Position numbers and translations under genes: made by a program
Notes under the pieces: model-generated
Databases searched by the model: none
What the model saw: only the letters and a program-made list of their open reading frames with translations
What the model was told of the DNA's origin: nothing
Assembly: GCA_045648165.1 (NCBI GenBank)
Contig: JAZRNL010000047.1
Span: forward strand, 1-29,324
DNA from: RGIG9115 sp045648165
Lineage (GTDB): Bacteria; Bacillota; Clostridia; UBA1381
DNA: 29,324 bases
Direction of reading: 5' to 3'
Shown here: piece by piece, positions 13,743 to 22,386 of the stretch
Position numbering within the stretch: position 1 is the stretch's first letter
Layout of the letters: each line of letters begins with the position of its first letter

Positions 13743-15770
13743 TTAAATCTTTTCTTCAAAATACTTCATAAGTTCTTCCGGGATTTTGTCCTTGTCATAG
13801 GAGCAGGAAACTTCGAATACGTGGCCTGAACCCCGAACCCTGTAGGAAATCAAAATGTTAAGCCTTTTATTGTAGTCTGTAAACTTTTTACCTTCAATCA
13901 TACTGTCATAAACACTGTAAAGTTTTTTGATTTCTTCAGGATCTGTTACACTTACTGCATTTTCCTGCGCCAATAATTCCTCGGTATTAGCTTCTTTTGC
14001 GCTATATTGGGATAGGTCAGACTCCCATACAGAGATCGTGGCTCCCTCAATATCCGATGCTGTGGGCAGTGAGGAGTAAAATCCAAGCTCCGTCAGAACC
14101 TGAGCAGTGTTTTTGTAGTCAGAATTAATCATATATGTACTTTCTGACTTTTGTATATTTTCAGCATTAAACTCTTCGGGAGGCTTTGTGTTGTATACAA
14201 ATTTGTTGTTGTATGCAACGTTAATCATTACGGAGCCTCCGGTGTCAATAACCATTCTGTTATATGGCATCTCTGAAAGGTCTTTTATAAGTGCCTCTGT
14301 TATGCGATTCATAGCAGAATTATCGGGATAGTAAGTTACATTTTCTTTTAATCTGCGGTCACGGATTGTAACAGATGTAAACTCTCTGTAGCCTCCGTTT
14401 GCAAGCTCGTACATATCTGCACGCATTTGCTTAGTTTCATACAGAGGCTTTAAAAATTCTGCATCCTCTGTATATGAAATATTGTATCTTCTTTTGAATG
14501 TTTTGCCATTTTTAAGAGTATACTCCACAGGGATTTGATTGTCTGAATTAAATCTGTTTCTGTTTTTGATGCAATGCTCATGGAGTGATATGACATTTTT
14601 TATGTCGGCTTCCTCGGTGAAAGACGTGTCAATCTGACCGGGGAGTGTGTAGGTCAGCTCATATCCGTCGTAATGATAATAGTGAGCAGTGTTTTGGTAT
14701 GTAATTCTTGCTGAAGCTATATTATCAGCATCCGGTACCCGGGTTTCAAACCCTGTAAGGTCGAATTCAATAACGGCGCAAAAGCAAAGTGCAGCCGCAA
14801 TATATATGGATAAAGGTTTGAAAATTCCCTTGGGACTAAGGCTTTTACGTGAAATCATATACGAGATTGCCGTGCCCAGAATTCCAAGAGGGATAATCGT
14901 CCACACACCGGGGATATGGAGTATCTCTGTAAAATAAACATAGCTCAGCATACCCGACAGCATGGCAACTATTCCTATAAACACGGGGGTAAGCCATGAA
15001 AAGGCGATAACTTCGCCGTGAACCTCAAGCTTGCGTTTTTTATAAAGGTAATAAGCAAAAGCTGTAAATATAAAGATGAAAGCCGCATATAATGCAAAGC
15101 CGGGAGCAGTCATAAGGATTTTTTCACTTGCATATATGTAATCCATTGCTTTGCCGGAGTAGTGAACATATCCGTATAGCTCCTTATAAAAGAAGCTGTC
15201 AAAAAAGCTCCATATTAAGGCGGGGAGTATAAGTATTCCGCCGGTAAAAATCAATGTTCCGATAGAGTTTCCCGTAAACTGATTAATAACAGTTGTAAGA
15301 GAAAACAAAGTGCAGGTGTAAATTATTCCGCAGGCTATCCATTTAAGAACATGAAGTATACTATACTGACCGCTTATGTCAGGGTTTATAAGCATACAAA
15401 TGAGTATAATTCCGCTGATTATAATGGGAGTCAGGGTAATCACTGCGCCTGATAAAAGTTTAGTTGCAAAAATATTCTTTCTTTTAACCGGCAGGCAGTG
15501 ATACCCTGAAACGGAAGAGCCATTGTGGAGATAGGAAAACAGGAGAATAGCTACTCCGATTGAAAATGCAAATAAAATTGTAACAGAGCCGTTCATCCAG
15601 GTAATCATATTCCGGAGTGAGTATCCCAAATAATTATTTGTATATCTTTCGTATACCGGAACTACACATATCATTATAAGTATCAGTGTTTCAAGCAGTG
15701 AAATCCACCAAAACCTTTTAAGGTCTGAGCGGAATATGCTTTTATTAAAGAATGATGTTTTCAAACTCAT
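13743..15770 (-). CDS. ABC transporter permease with a large extracytoplasmic domain
   Basis: This 675-aa protein has nine predicted helices at about 22-40, 60-82, 104-128, 141-163, 170-190, 222-243, 258-280, 286-306 and 318-336. A ~335-residue soluble C-terminal domain follows; an odd helix count with the basic N-terminus inside places it outside the cell. That domain is Tyr- and Asn-rich and holds no motif I can name. The first half resembles permeases of GntR-linked ABC exporters (Ytr or bacitracin-type). The start has TAGGAGG about 8 bases upstream and overlaps the ATPase gene by 26 bp, so the two are coupled. Substrate unknown; an antimicrobial or envelope-stress role would be typical of the family. 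Confidence 0.8.
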   Translation of the reverse strand: MSLKTSFFNKSIFRSDLKRFWWISLLETLILIMICVVPVYERYTNNYLGYSLRNMITWMNGSVTILFAFSIGVAILLFSYLHNGSSVSGYHCLPVKRKNIFATKLLSGAVITLTPIIISGIILICMLINPDISGQYSILHVLKWIACGIIYTCTLFSLTTVINQFTGNSIGTLIFTGGILILPALIWSFFDSFFYKELYGYVHYSGKAMDYIYASEKILMTAPGFALYAAFIFIFTAFAYYLYKKRKLEVHGEVIAFSWLTPVFIGIVAMLSGMLSYVYFTEILHIPGVWTIIPLGILGTAISYMISRKSLSPKGIFKPLSIYIAAALCFCAVIEFDLTGFETRVPDADNIASARITYQNTAHYYHYDGYELTYTLPGQIDTSFTEEADIKNVISLHEHCIKNRNRFNSDNQIPVEYTLKNGKTFKRRYNISYTEDAEFLKPLYETKQMRADMYELANGGYREFTSVTIRDRRLKENVTYYPDNSAMNRITEALIKDLSEMPYNRMVIDTGGSVMINVAYNNKFVYNTKPPEEFNAENIQKSESTYMINSDYKNTAQVLTELGFYSSLPTASDIEGATISVWESDLSQYSAKEANTEELLAQENAVSVTDPEEIKKLYSVYDSMIEGKKFTDYNKRLNILISYRVRGSGHVFEVSCSYDKDKIPEELMKYFEEKI

Positions 15771-16644
15771 AGCCCATACCTCCTAATTCATAAATAAATA
15801 CTTCCTCCAGTGTAAGGGGGATAAGGTCGCATATAAGGGGACTGTATTCTGATATTGTATTTTTAATTTTCTCGCTGTCACCCTTTGCGATGATCATATG
15901 TACTCTTCCAATGCTCTCGGTATGAAGAATATTAATTTCCCTTTCAAGCTCTGTGGGGAAACTGCCTTTGAATGCAAGCTGAATTTTATGGATGTTGCCT
16001 TTCACGTCGTCAAGTGCTTTTTCCAAAACCACTTGTCCTTTGTGCATAATTCCCACGTGGTCGCACACATCCTCAAGCTCACGCAGATTATGGCTTGAAA
16101 CAAGCACAGTGGTTTCGTTCTCCGCTACATCCTGAAGCACTATTTTCCACACATTTTTACGCATAACCGGGTCAAGTCCATCTACCGGCTCGTCCAGTAT
16201 CATCACTTTCGGGCATGCGCATATTCCAAGCCAGAAGGCCACCTGCTTCTGCATACCTTTTGAAAGCCGGCGTACTTTTCTTTTTATGTCAATTTTGAAA
16301 ACTTCTTTAAGGCTTTCAAACCTTTCCCAGCTCCAGTTTCTATAAATCCCTGCATAGAATTTTGCAGTGTCAAGTATGGAGTAGGACGGGAAAAAGTATA
16401 AATCGTCGCCAATATATATAAGTTCTTGTTTCACCTCCGGGTTTTCATAAACCGGCTTACCGTCAATCTCAAGAGTTCCCGAATCGGGAGTATAAATGCC
16501 TGTAAGGTTTTTTATGATGGTGGTTTTTCCGGCGCCGTTGGGACCTATAAGTCCGTAAACGGAGCCTTTTTTAACGTTCAGCGATAAATTGTCAAGTGCT
16601 TTGAAGCCGCTGAATGTTTTTGTAACCTTTTCCGCTTTAATCAT
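15745..16644 (-). CDS. ABC transporter ATP-binding protein (YtrB-like)
   Basis: This 299-aa cytoplasmic ATPase has Walker A G-P-N-G-A-G-K-T at 34-41, signature L-S-K-G-M-Q at 127-132, Walker B V-M-I-L-D-E-P at 147-153, and an H-loop S-S-H-N-L-R-E-L-E-D near 184. The signature differs from the usual LSGGQ, but L-S-K-G-M is common in this exporter subfamily. The ~90-residue C-terminal extension is typical of drug or antibiotic exporters. Its start overlaps the GntR stop by 4 bp and its end overlaps the permease start, forming a three-gene operon with regulator, ATPase and permease. Confidence 0.93.
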   Translation of the reverse strand: MIKAEKVTKTFSGFKALDNLSLNVKKGSVYGLIGPNGAGKTTIIKNLTGIYTPDSGTLEIDGKPVYENPEVKQELIYIGDDLYFFPSYSILDTAKFYAGIYRNWSWERFESLKEVFKIDIKRKVRRLSKGMQKQVAFWLGICACPKVMILDEPVDGLDPVMRKNVWKIVLQDVAENETTVLVSSHNLRELEDVCDHVGIMHKGQVVLEKALDDVKGNIHKIQLAFKGSFPTELEREINILHTESIGRVHMIIAKGDSEKIKNTISEYSPLICDLIPLTLEEVFIYELGGMGYEFENIIL

Positions 16645-17015
16645 AGTTGTTCCTCCTTATAAATTTGTGAAATGAGAGACTGAAGAGCTTTTTCCTCAAT
16701 TCCCATAAACCGTAGCTCTCTGACTTGTTGGACAACGGCTTCTGTAAGCTCTGTCGCTCTAGGCGAATAGTCTGTTCCTTTACGGGAGCTCACAAAATAC
16801 CCCTTTGCCTTGAGGGAATAGATATACCCTTCATTTTCCAACTCTTTGTATGCCTTTTGAATTGTGTTGGGGTTAATGGCAAGAGTAGATGCCATTTCAC
16901 GTACCGACGGAATCTTTTCGTTTTCCAAAAGCATACCGCTTATGATCAGATCTTTGAGTTTGTCACATATCTGTTCGTATAAAGGTCTGTGATCTCCAAA
17001 ATCAAGTTGTAGCAT
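16641..17015 (-). CDS. GntR-family repressor, YtrA subfamily
   Basis: This 124-aa protein has an N-terminal winged helix-turn-helix: P-L-Y-E-Q-I, then I-P-S-V-R-E-M-A and N-P-N-T-I-Q-K-A-Y-K-E-L-E, then G-Y-F-V. A very short helical tail without an effector domain follows, the architecture that defines YtrA-type regulators. It is the first gene of the ABC operon behind GGAGGG. These regulators normally repress their own operon until an inducing stress, often a wall-active compound. Inverted half-sites flank the promoter, consistent with autoregulation. Confidence 0.92.
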   Translation of the reverse strand: MLQLDFGDHRPLYEQICDKLKDLIISGMLLENEKIPSVREMASTLAINPNTIQKAYKELENEGYIYSLKAKGYFVSSRKGTDYSPRATELTEAVVQQVRELRFMGIEEKALQSLISQIYKEEQL

Positions 17016-17029
17016 TTTATCCCTCCAAT

Positions 17030-17081
17030 CTGTATTAACTGTACTAATACATATAATACAGTATAAATTTCAATTTGTCAA
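17030..17081 (-). promoter_or_regulatory. Promoter and likely operator of the GntR-ABC operon
   Basis: On the minus strand TTGACA (17081-17076), a 17-bp spacer and TATTAT (17058-17053) form the promoter. On the plus strand, three copies of one half-site overlap the -10 and start region: CTGTATTA (17030-17037), its inverse TAATACA (17045-17051) and TAATACAG (17054-17061). The outer pair has 8-bp arms around a 16-bp spacer. Bound repressor would cover the -10 box and transcription start. The repressor link is inferred from position. Confidence 0.72.
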
Positions 17082-17134
17082 TAGTTTTTAAAAAAAATTT
17101 TTCGCTTCTATCAAATTATGCCTTTTAGGAGATA

Positions 17135-17151
17135 CAGAACCGTCCCCTGTC
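17135..17151. repeat. REP-like intergenic repeat, copy A
   Basis: The 17-mer CAGAACCGTCCCCTGTC occurs here and again, identically, at 22991-23007. Flanks form an imperfect palindrome (AGATACAG before, CTGTCTCT at the other end). Similar GGGGACGGTTC elements are familiar from Firmicutes intergenic regions. It lies between the GntR promoter and the fba terminator. Confidence 0.6.
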
Positions 17152-17192
17152 TCTGCGGTTTTTGTCAGCAATGTTGTATGCTCAAGATAATC

Positions 17193-17226
17193 AAAAAAAA
17201 TGGGGTGTTGCAAACGCAACACCCCA
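17193..17226 (-). terminator. Intrinsic terminator of fba
   Basis: On the minus strand, TGGGGTGTTGC and GCAACACCCCA (plus-strand arms 17201-17211 and 17216-17226) form a perfect stem with a 4-base loop. Eight T's follow in the direction of fba transcription. Confidence 0.93.
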
Positions 17227-17238
17227 TCGTTATATGGT

Positions 17239-18177
17239 TTATTTATTAAGATACTTAGCAACTTCAGCTGCAACGAGCTTTGTGATTTTTTCAATATCAG
17301 TTTCTGTGCTGATGCCGCCGCCTGCTGTGCCAACGCTGCCGAAGAGCTCCATCTTTGCAGATGTGGCTTGCTTAACTGCCTCAACTGCTGCAGGGATAAG
17401 GTCGATAATACCCTTGTCCATTGTTGAGAACTTCTTGAATTCCGCTTCAACCGCTGCTACGTTAATATCAGTGAAGATGTTAACCTTGCTGATACCGTCG
17501 TGAATAGCCTGCTTGAAGTCGTTGTCAGAAAGACCTGAACCGCCGTGAAGTACGAGGGGTACATCAACTGTTTTTGCGATTGTGCGAATTCTTTCAAAGT
17601 CAAGTTTCGGGGGGAGCTTGTAAGCGCCGTGAGCGTTACCTACAGCAATTGCAAGAGCGTCAACACCTGTTTTGTCTACGAAATCCTTTGCAAGCTTGGG
17701 ATCTGTAAAGAATTCAGATGGGTCTGTAAGGTGATGGCTTCCTTCTGCTGAGCCTTCGTTGTCGCCAACGTGACCGAGCTCTCCTTCGATTGTCGCACCG
17801 TAGGAATGAGCAATGTCTGCCATTTCCTTAACTTTGCGAACGTTTTCTTCGTATGAATCTGTTGAGCAGTCATACATAATTGAGCTGAAACCAAGCTTAA
17901 GAGCTTTTATACATGTGTCGTATGTAAGACCATGGTCAAGGTGAACAACCACAGGAACTGATGCTTTCTTTGCCATAGGTATGAGGTAGTAAGAAACCTC
18001 ATCTAAAGGTCCGTAGGGAAGAAGAATTTCCGCTGTACCCATAATAACCGGTGATCTTGTAGCTTCTGCTGCTGCGATAATACCGCGTGCAAGCTCAAGG
18101 TTAACGGCGTTGAACAGACCAACGGCATATTTGCCTTGCTTAGCCGGTCTGAGAACTTCGTTCATATTAACTAACAT
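17239..18177 (-). CDS. fba: Class II fructose-bisphosphate aldolase
   Basis: This 312-aa zinc-dependent aldolase splits fructose-1,6-bisphosphate into glyceraldehyde-3-phosphate and dihydroxyacetone phosphate. Visible sites are V-H-L-D-H-G (catalytic Asp81, zinc ligand His82), E-G-E-L-G (Glu133), G-N-A-H-G (zinc ligand His183) and L-H-G-G-S-G (His211). The tagatose-bisphosphate/ketose-bisphosphate relatives share all of these, but the housekeeping setting beside PFOR and the strong promoter favour the glycolytic enzyme. The start has AAGGAGG about 8-9 bases upstream. Codon use points to high expression. Confidence 0.93.
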   Translation of the reverse strand: MLVNMNEVLRPAKQGKYAVGLFNAVNLELARGIIAAAEATRSPVIMGTAEILLPYGPLDEVSYYLIPMAKKASVPVVVHLDHGLTYDTCIKALKLGFSSIMYDCSTDSYEENVRKVKEMADIAHSYGATIEGELGHVGDNEGSAEGSHHLTDPSEFFTDPKLAKDFVDKTGVDALAIAVGNAHGAYKLPPKLDFERIRTIAKTVDVPLVLHGGSGLSDNDFKQAIHDGISKVNIFTDINVAAVEAEFKKFSTMDKGIIDLIPAAVEAVKQATSAKMELFGSVGTAGGGISTETDIEKITKLVAAEVAKYLNK

Positions 18178-18224
18178 TAAAATTTACCTCCTTGTTTGTA
18201 ACAACAATACAACAATACATTTAT

Positions 18225-18252
18225 ATTATATACAAAACTTCGAATAAGTCAA
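18225..18252 (-). promoter_or_regulatory. Promoter of fba
   Basis: On the minus strand TTGACT (18252-18247), a 16-bp spacer and a perfect TATAAT (18230-18225) precede a ~40-nt leader that contains tandem TATTGTTG copies. Dense A-tracts upstream (T-rich on plus, 18253-18330) look like an UP element. Confidence 0.8.
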
Positions 18253-18330
18253 TAGTTTTTTTTGATTTTTAAGCATTTTTGTTGTTTTTTGTTTTGGTTT
18301 TTTCAGTTTTATCTTTGTTTTTGAGCAAAA

Positions 18331-18544
18331 ATGTTGTGTTTTTATCCGCATATCCTCTGTATTTTTAATATGAAAGGGAGGTATAATACTATGAAAACCA
18401 CATAAAACAAGGAATAACACCTTTTTTACCAATATGGGCACAATTGCATATTTAATAGGATATACAATTTATACAATACTAATGTTACATTTATGTAATA
18501 AAAGACCTAAAAAATAAAAAAGATGATAAAATTCTTCTAATTAC
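18331..18544. other. Middle of the 470-bp fba-nifJ divergent intergenic region
   Basis: Between the two promoters I see no convincing gene. A strong AAGGGAGG site at 18374-18381 leads only to a 4-codon frame (18391-18405). A 27-codon frame (18434-18517, M-G-T-I-A-Y-L-I-G-Y, ending N-K-R-P-K-K) would encode one membrane helix with a basic tail but has no ribosome site at a usable distance. The region is extremely AT-rich. Confidence 0.4.
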
Positions 18545-18613
18545 TTGATTTTTTGTTTTAAAAGTGTTATGATAACCACATATGAGCCGTTGTCGGCTTG
18601 TTTTGCATGCCGA
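18545..18613 (+). promoter_or_regulatory. Promoter and structured leader of nifJ
   Basis: TTGATT (18545-18550), a 17-bp spacer and TATGAT (18568-18573) with an extended TGT make up the promoter. In the leader, AGCCG-ttgt-CGGCT (18585-18598), followed by TGTTTT, looks like a small terminator. The same TCGGC (18593-18597) can instead pair with GCCGA (18609-18613). The two hairpins exclude each other. Function as an attenuator is inferred. Confidence 0.6.
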
Positions 18614-18647
18614 TAAGGCGAATTAATTTTTTAGGAGGCGAAAATCG

Positions 18648-21600
18648 ATGGCTAGAAAGAAAAAGACAATGGACGGTAACACCGCTGCCGCTTATGCTTC
18701 ATATGCGTTTACAGATGTTGCCGCTATCTACCCAATCACACCATCATCAAACATGGCAGAAATCACAGATAAGTGGTCAGCTGCCGGAACAAAAAATATT
18801 TTCGGAAGAACTGTTAAGGTTGCAGAAATGCAGTCCGAAGCAGGTGCTGCAGGTACCGTTCACGGTTCACTTACAGCAGGTGCTCTTACAACAACTTATA
18901 CAGCATCACAGGGCTTGCTCCTTATGATTCCTAATATGTATAAGATTGCCGGCGAGCTTCTCCCCTGCGTATTCAACGTATCAGCACGTGCTCTTGCATC
19001 TCATGCACTTTCAATTTTCGGCGATCATCAGGACGTTATGGCTTGCCGTCAGACAGGTTTCGCTATGCTCGCTTCTTCAAACCCCCAGGAAGCAATGGAC
19101 CTTGGTGCAGTTGCTCATCTTACAACAATTAAAGGAAAAGTTCCTTTCCTTCACTTCTTTGACGGATTCAGAACTTCTCATGAATATCAGAAGGTTGAGT
19201 GCTGGGACTACGACCAGCTCGCAAAGCTCGTAGATTGGGATGCAATCGACGAATTCAGACGCGGTTCGCACAACCCCGAACACCCCGCTCAGCGCGGTAC
19301 AGCTCAGAACCCGGATATCTTCTTCCAGGCTAAGGAAGCTGTTAACAAGTACTATGCTGCAATCCCTGCTCTTTGTCAGGAATATATGGACAAGGTAAAT
19401 AGCGAAATCGGCACAGACTATAAACTCTTCAACTACTACGGTGCAGCAGACGCAGAGCACGTAATCGTTGCTATGGGTTCAGCTTGTGACACAATCCAGG
19501 AAACTGTTGATTACCTCAACGCTAACGGCGCTAAGGTTGGTCTTATAAAGGTTCGTCTTTACAGACCTTTCTCAACAGAAGCTTTTGTTAATGCTATTCC
19601 CAAAACTGTTAAGAGAATCAGTGTTCTTGACAGAACAAAGGAATCCGGTTCAGTTGGCGAGCCTCTTTATCTTGATGTTGTTGCAGCTCTTGCAGGTACA
19701 GAATTTGCAAACATCGAAATCTTTGGCGGACGTTACGGTCTTGGTTCAAAGGATACAACTCCTGCTCAGATCGTTGCAGTTTACAATAACGATTCCAAGA
19801 AGCAGTTTACAATCGGTATCAAGGACGATGTAACAAACCTTTCACTTGATATAGTTGAAAACCCCGATACAACTCCTGCCGGTACAACAAGCTGTAAGTT
19901 CTGGGGTCTTGGCGCTGACGGTACAGTTGGTGCTAACAAGAACTCTGTAAAGATTATCGGTGACCATACAGATATGTATGTTCAGGCTTACTTCGATTAT
20001 GACTCAAAGAAGTCAGGCGGTCTTACAGTTTCACATCTCCGTTTCGGTGATTCAAAGATTACTTCAACATACCTTATCAACAAGGCTGACTTTGTTGCTT
20101 GTCACAAAGCTTCATATATCAGACAGTACGATATGGTAAGTGACATTAAGCCCGGCGGTGTATTCCTCCTCAACTGCGGATGGAATGCAGAAGAGCTCGA
20201 AGCTCATATCCCCGGTCAGGTTAAGAGATATATTGCTGAAAACAATATTCAGTTCTATACAATCGACGGTGTTAAAATCGGTAAGGAAATCGGTCTTGGC
20301 AACAGAATTAACACAGTTCTCCAGTCTGCATTCTTCAAACTTGCGGACATCATCCCTGCTGATGATGCAATCAAGTATATGAAGGACGCAGCTACCGCTT
20401 CTTACTCAAAGAAGGGTGATGCAATTGTTAAGATGAACCACGATGCTATTGATGCAGGTGCAGAGCAGGTTGTTAAGGTAGAAGTTCCTGAAAGCTGGAA
20501 GAACGCTGCCGATGAAGATCTGACAATTGCATTTGATGGCAACGGCGATCTTATTGATTACGTAAACAACGTGCTCGTACCCGTTAACTCATTCAAGGGT
20601 ATGCAGCTCCCTGTTTCAACATTTGAAAAGTATGTTACAGGTCAGGTGCCCCTCGGTTCATCAGCATTTGAAAAGAGAGGTATCGCAATCGACGTTCCTG
20701 TATGGAAGCCCGAAAACTGTATCCAGTGCGGTATCTGTTCATATGTATGTCCTCATGCTTGTATCCGTCCTGTAGTTCTTACAGAAGCAGAAGCAAACAA
20801 TGCTCCTGAAGGTATGAAGTATGTTGGTATGAAGCAGATGGACGGTCTCTACTTCGCTATGGCAGTATCAGTTCTTGACTGTACAGGCTGTGGCTCATGT
20901 GCTAACGTATGTCCCGGATTCAAGGGCGAAAAGGCACTCGTTATGGAAAGCCTCGATGCAAATCTTAACGAACAGAATAGCTATAACTATGCTATGACAC
21001 TGGACGAAAAGCCTGAAGTTCTTGAAAAGTTCAAGGATACAACTGTTAAGGGTTCACAGTTTAGAAAGCCCTACCTCGAGTTCTCAGGAGCTTGCGCAGG
21101 TTGTGGTGAAACACCCTACGCTAAGCTTGTAACTCAGCTCTTCGGCGACAGAATGTATATTGCAAACGCAACAGGTTGTTCTTCAATCTGGGGTGGTTCT
21201 GCTCCTTCTACACCCTACTGTGCAGATAAAAACGGTCGCGGTCCTGCTTGGGCAAACTCACTCTTTGAAGATAATGCTGAATTTGGTTACGGTATGTTCC
21301 TCGCTCAGGATGCACTCCGTGAATCAGCAATTTCAAAGGCAGCAGCAGTAGCTGAAGCTAACCCTGCAGTTAAGCCTGCATTCGATAAGTTTATGGAAAC
21401 AAAGGATTGCGGAAGCTGCAACAAGGTAGCAGCAGACGAACTTTTAAAGGCAGTTGCTGCAGTTAACTCACAGGAAGCAAAAGACGTTCTTGCCGACAAA
21501 GAGTACCTCGCTAAGAAATCAGTATGGGTATTCGGCGGTGATGGTTGGGCATATGACATCGGCTTCGGCGGTGTTGACCACGTTCTCGCATCAGGCGAAG

Positions 21601-22166
21601 ATGTAAACGTTCTCGTATTCGATACAGAAGTTTATTCAAATACAGGCGGTCAGTCTTCAAAATCAACTCCTACAGGTGCAATCGCTCAGTTTGCAGCAGC
21701 AGGTAAGGAAGTTAAGAAGAAGGATCTCGCTGCAATCGCAATGAGCTATGGCTATGTATACGTAGCGCAGGTTGCTCAGGGTGCTGACTATAACCAGTGT
21801 CTCAAGGCGTTCCACGAAGCAGAAAGCTACAACGGACCTTCACTTATCATTGCATACGCTCCCTGTATCAACCACGGTATCAAGGGCGGTATGAGCATTG
21901 CTCAGACAGAAGAGAAGAAAGCTGTTCAGGCAGGTTACTGGCACCTCTTCCGTTTCGACCCCAGACTTGAGCTCGAAGGCAAGAATCCGTTCCAGCTCGA
22001 TTCTAAGAAGCCAACAGCAAGCTATGAAGAATTCCTTATGGGCGAAGTTCGTTACAACTCACTTGCACGTTCTAACCCCGAAAGAGCAAAAGAACTCTTT
22101 GAAAAGGCAGTTGCAAACGCAGAAGCTAAGTACGAAAAGCTCGCAAAGCTTGCAGAACAGGAATAA
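18648..22166 (+). CDS. nifJ: Pyruvate:ferredoxin (flavodoxin) oxidoreductase, single-chain
   Basis: This 1172-aa cytosolic enzyme oxidises pyruvate and CoA to acetyl-CoA, CO2 and reduced ferredoxin. The N-terminal domain holds Y-P-I-T-P-S-S near residue 29. A two-cluster ferredoxin domain has Cys691, 694, 697, 701 and Cys745, 748, 751, 755. The proximal cluster ligands are Cys816, 819, 844 and 1073. The thiamine diphosphate site is G-G-D-G-W-A-Y-D-I-G and S-N-T-G-G-Q-S-S-K-S. All twelve cluster cysteines expected for three [4Fe-4S] clusters are present and the length is normal. The start follows TTAGGAGG. Codon use is strongly biased, as in abundant proteins. It feeds Pta-AckA encoded upstream. 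Confidence 0.98.
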   Translation: MARKKKTMDGNTAAAYASYAFTDVAAIYPITPSSNMAEITDKWSAAGTKNIFGRTVKVAEMQSEAGAAGTVHGSLTAGALTTTYTASQGLLLMIPNMYKIAGELLPCVFNVSARALASHALSIFGDHQDVMACRQTGFAMLASSNPQEAMDLGAVAHLTTIKGKVPFLHFFDGFRTSHEYQKVECWDYDQLAKLVDWDAIDEFRRGSHNPEHPAQRGTAQNPDIFFQAKEAVNKYYAAIPALCQEYMDKVNSEIGTDYKLFNYYGAADAEHVIVAMGSACDTIQETVDYLNANGAKVGLIKVRLYRPFSTEAFVNAIPKTVKRISVLDRTKESGSVGEPLYLDVVAALAGTEFANIEIFGGRYGLGSKDTTPAQIVAVYNNDSKKQFTIGIKDDVTNLSLDIVENPDTTPAGTTSCKFWGLGADGTVGANKNSVKIIGDHTDMYVQAYFDYDSKKSGGLTVSHLRFGDSKITSTYLINKADFVACHKASYIRQYDMVSDIKPGGVFLLNCGWNAEELEAHIPGQVKRYIAENNIQFYTIDGVKIGKEIGLGNRINTVLQSAFFKLADIIPADDAIKYMKDAATASYSKKGDAIVKMNHDAIDAGAEQVVKVEVPESWKNAADEDLTIAFDGNGDLIDYVNNVLVPVNSFKGMQLPVSTFEKYVTGQVPLGSSAFEKRGIAIDVPVWKPENCIQCGICSYVCPHACIRPVVLTEAEANNAPEGMKYVGMKQMDGLYFAMAVSVLDCTGCGSCANVCPGFKGEKALVMESLDANLNEQNSYNYAMTLDEKPEVLEKFKDTTVKGSQFRKPYLEFSGACAGCGETPYAKLVTQLFGDRMYIANATGCSSIWGGSAPSTPYCADKNGRGPAWANSLFEDNAEFGYGMFLAQDALRESAISKAAAVAEANPAVKPAFDKFMETKDCGSCNKVAADELLKAVAAVNSQEAKDVLADKEYLAKKSVWVFGGDGWAYDIGFGGVDHVLASGEDVNVLVFDTEVYSNTGGQSSKSTPTGAIAQFAAAGKEVKKKDLAAIAMSYGYVYVAQVAQGADYNQCLKAFHEAESYNGPSLIIAYAPCINHGIKGGMSIAQTEEKKAVQAGYWHLFRFDPRLELEGKNPFQLDSKKPTASYEEFLMGEVRYNSLARSNPERAKELFEKAVANAEAKYEKLAKLAEQE

Positions 22167-22174
22167 TATAAACC

Positions 22175-22208
22175 AAAAAAGCGGTTCCCGAAAAGGAGCC
22201 GCTTTTTT
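22175..22208 (+). terminator. Terminator of nifJ
   Basis: AAAAAAGCGGTTCC (22175-22188) pairs with GGAGCCGCTTTTTT (22195-22208), 14 bp with one G-T wobble and a CGAAAA loop, nine bases past the stop, ending in six T's. Confidence 0.93.
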
Positions 22209-22301
22209 ATATCAGTAGTATTTTGTACTTCGCACTAAGCTAAACAGTTTGAGGCAATGCTGCTGTGAATTAAACGCTGCTCAGCAATTTCCTTTTTGGT
22301 A

Positions 22302-22330
22302 TTGACTTTGTTGTGGTTTTTGGATATAAT
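22302..22330 (+). promoter_or_regulatory. Promoter of the toxin-antitoxin pair
   Basis: TTGACT (22302-22307), a 17-bp spacer and TATAAT (22325-22330) lie about 55 bp before the toxin start. No obvious palindromic operator overlaps it. Confidence 0.75.
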
Positions 22331-22386
22331 ATTATTGAACAGTTAATCAGGTGGGAGAACATAATTGAGAAACAGGTGGTGAAACT

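Noticed and set aside
18382..18387. TATAAT as a promoter in the fba-nifJ gap
   Set aside because: No -35-like hexamer lies 16-18 bp upstream, and the only product would be a 4-codon frame.
18226..18441. 71-codon minus-strand open frame, Lys-rich, in the fba-nifJ gap
   Set aside because: It runs across the fba promoter, its composition just reflects A-tracts, and it has no ribosome site or recognisable pattern.
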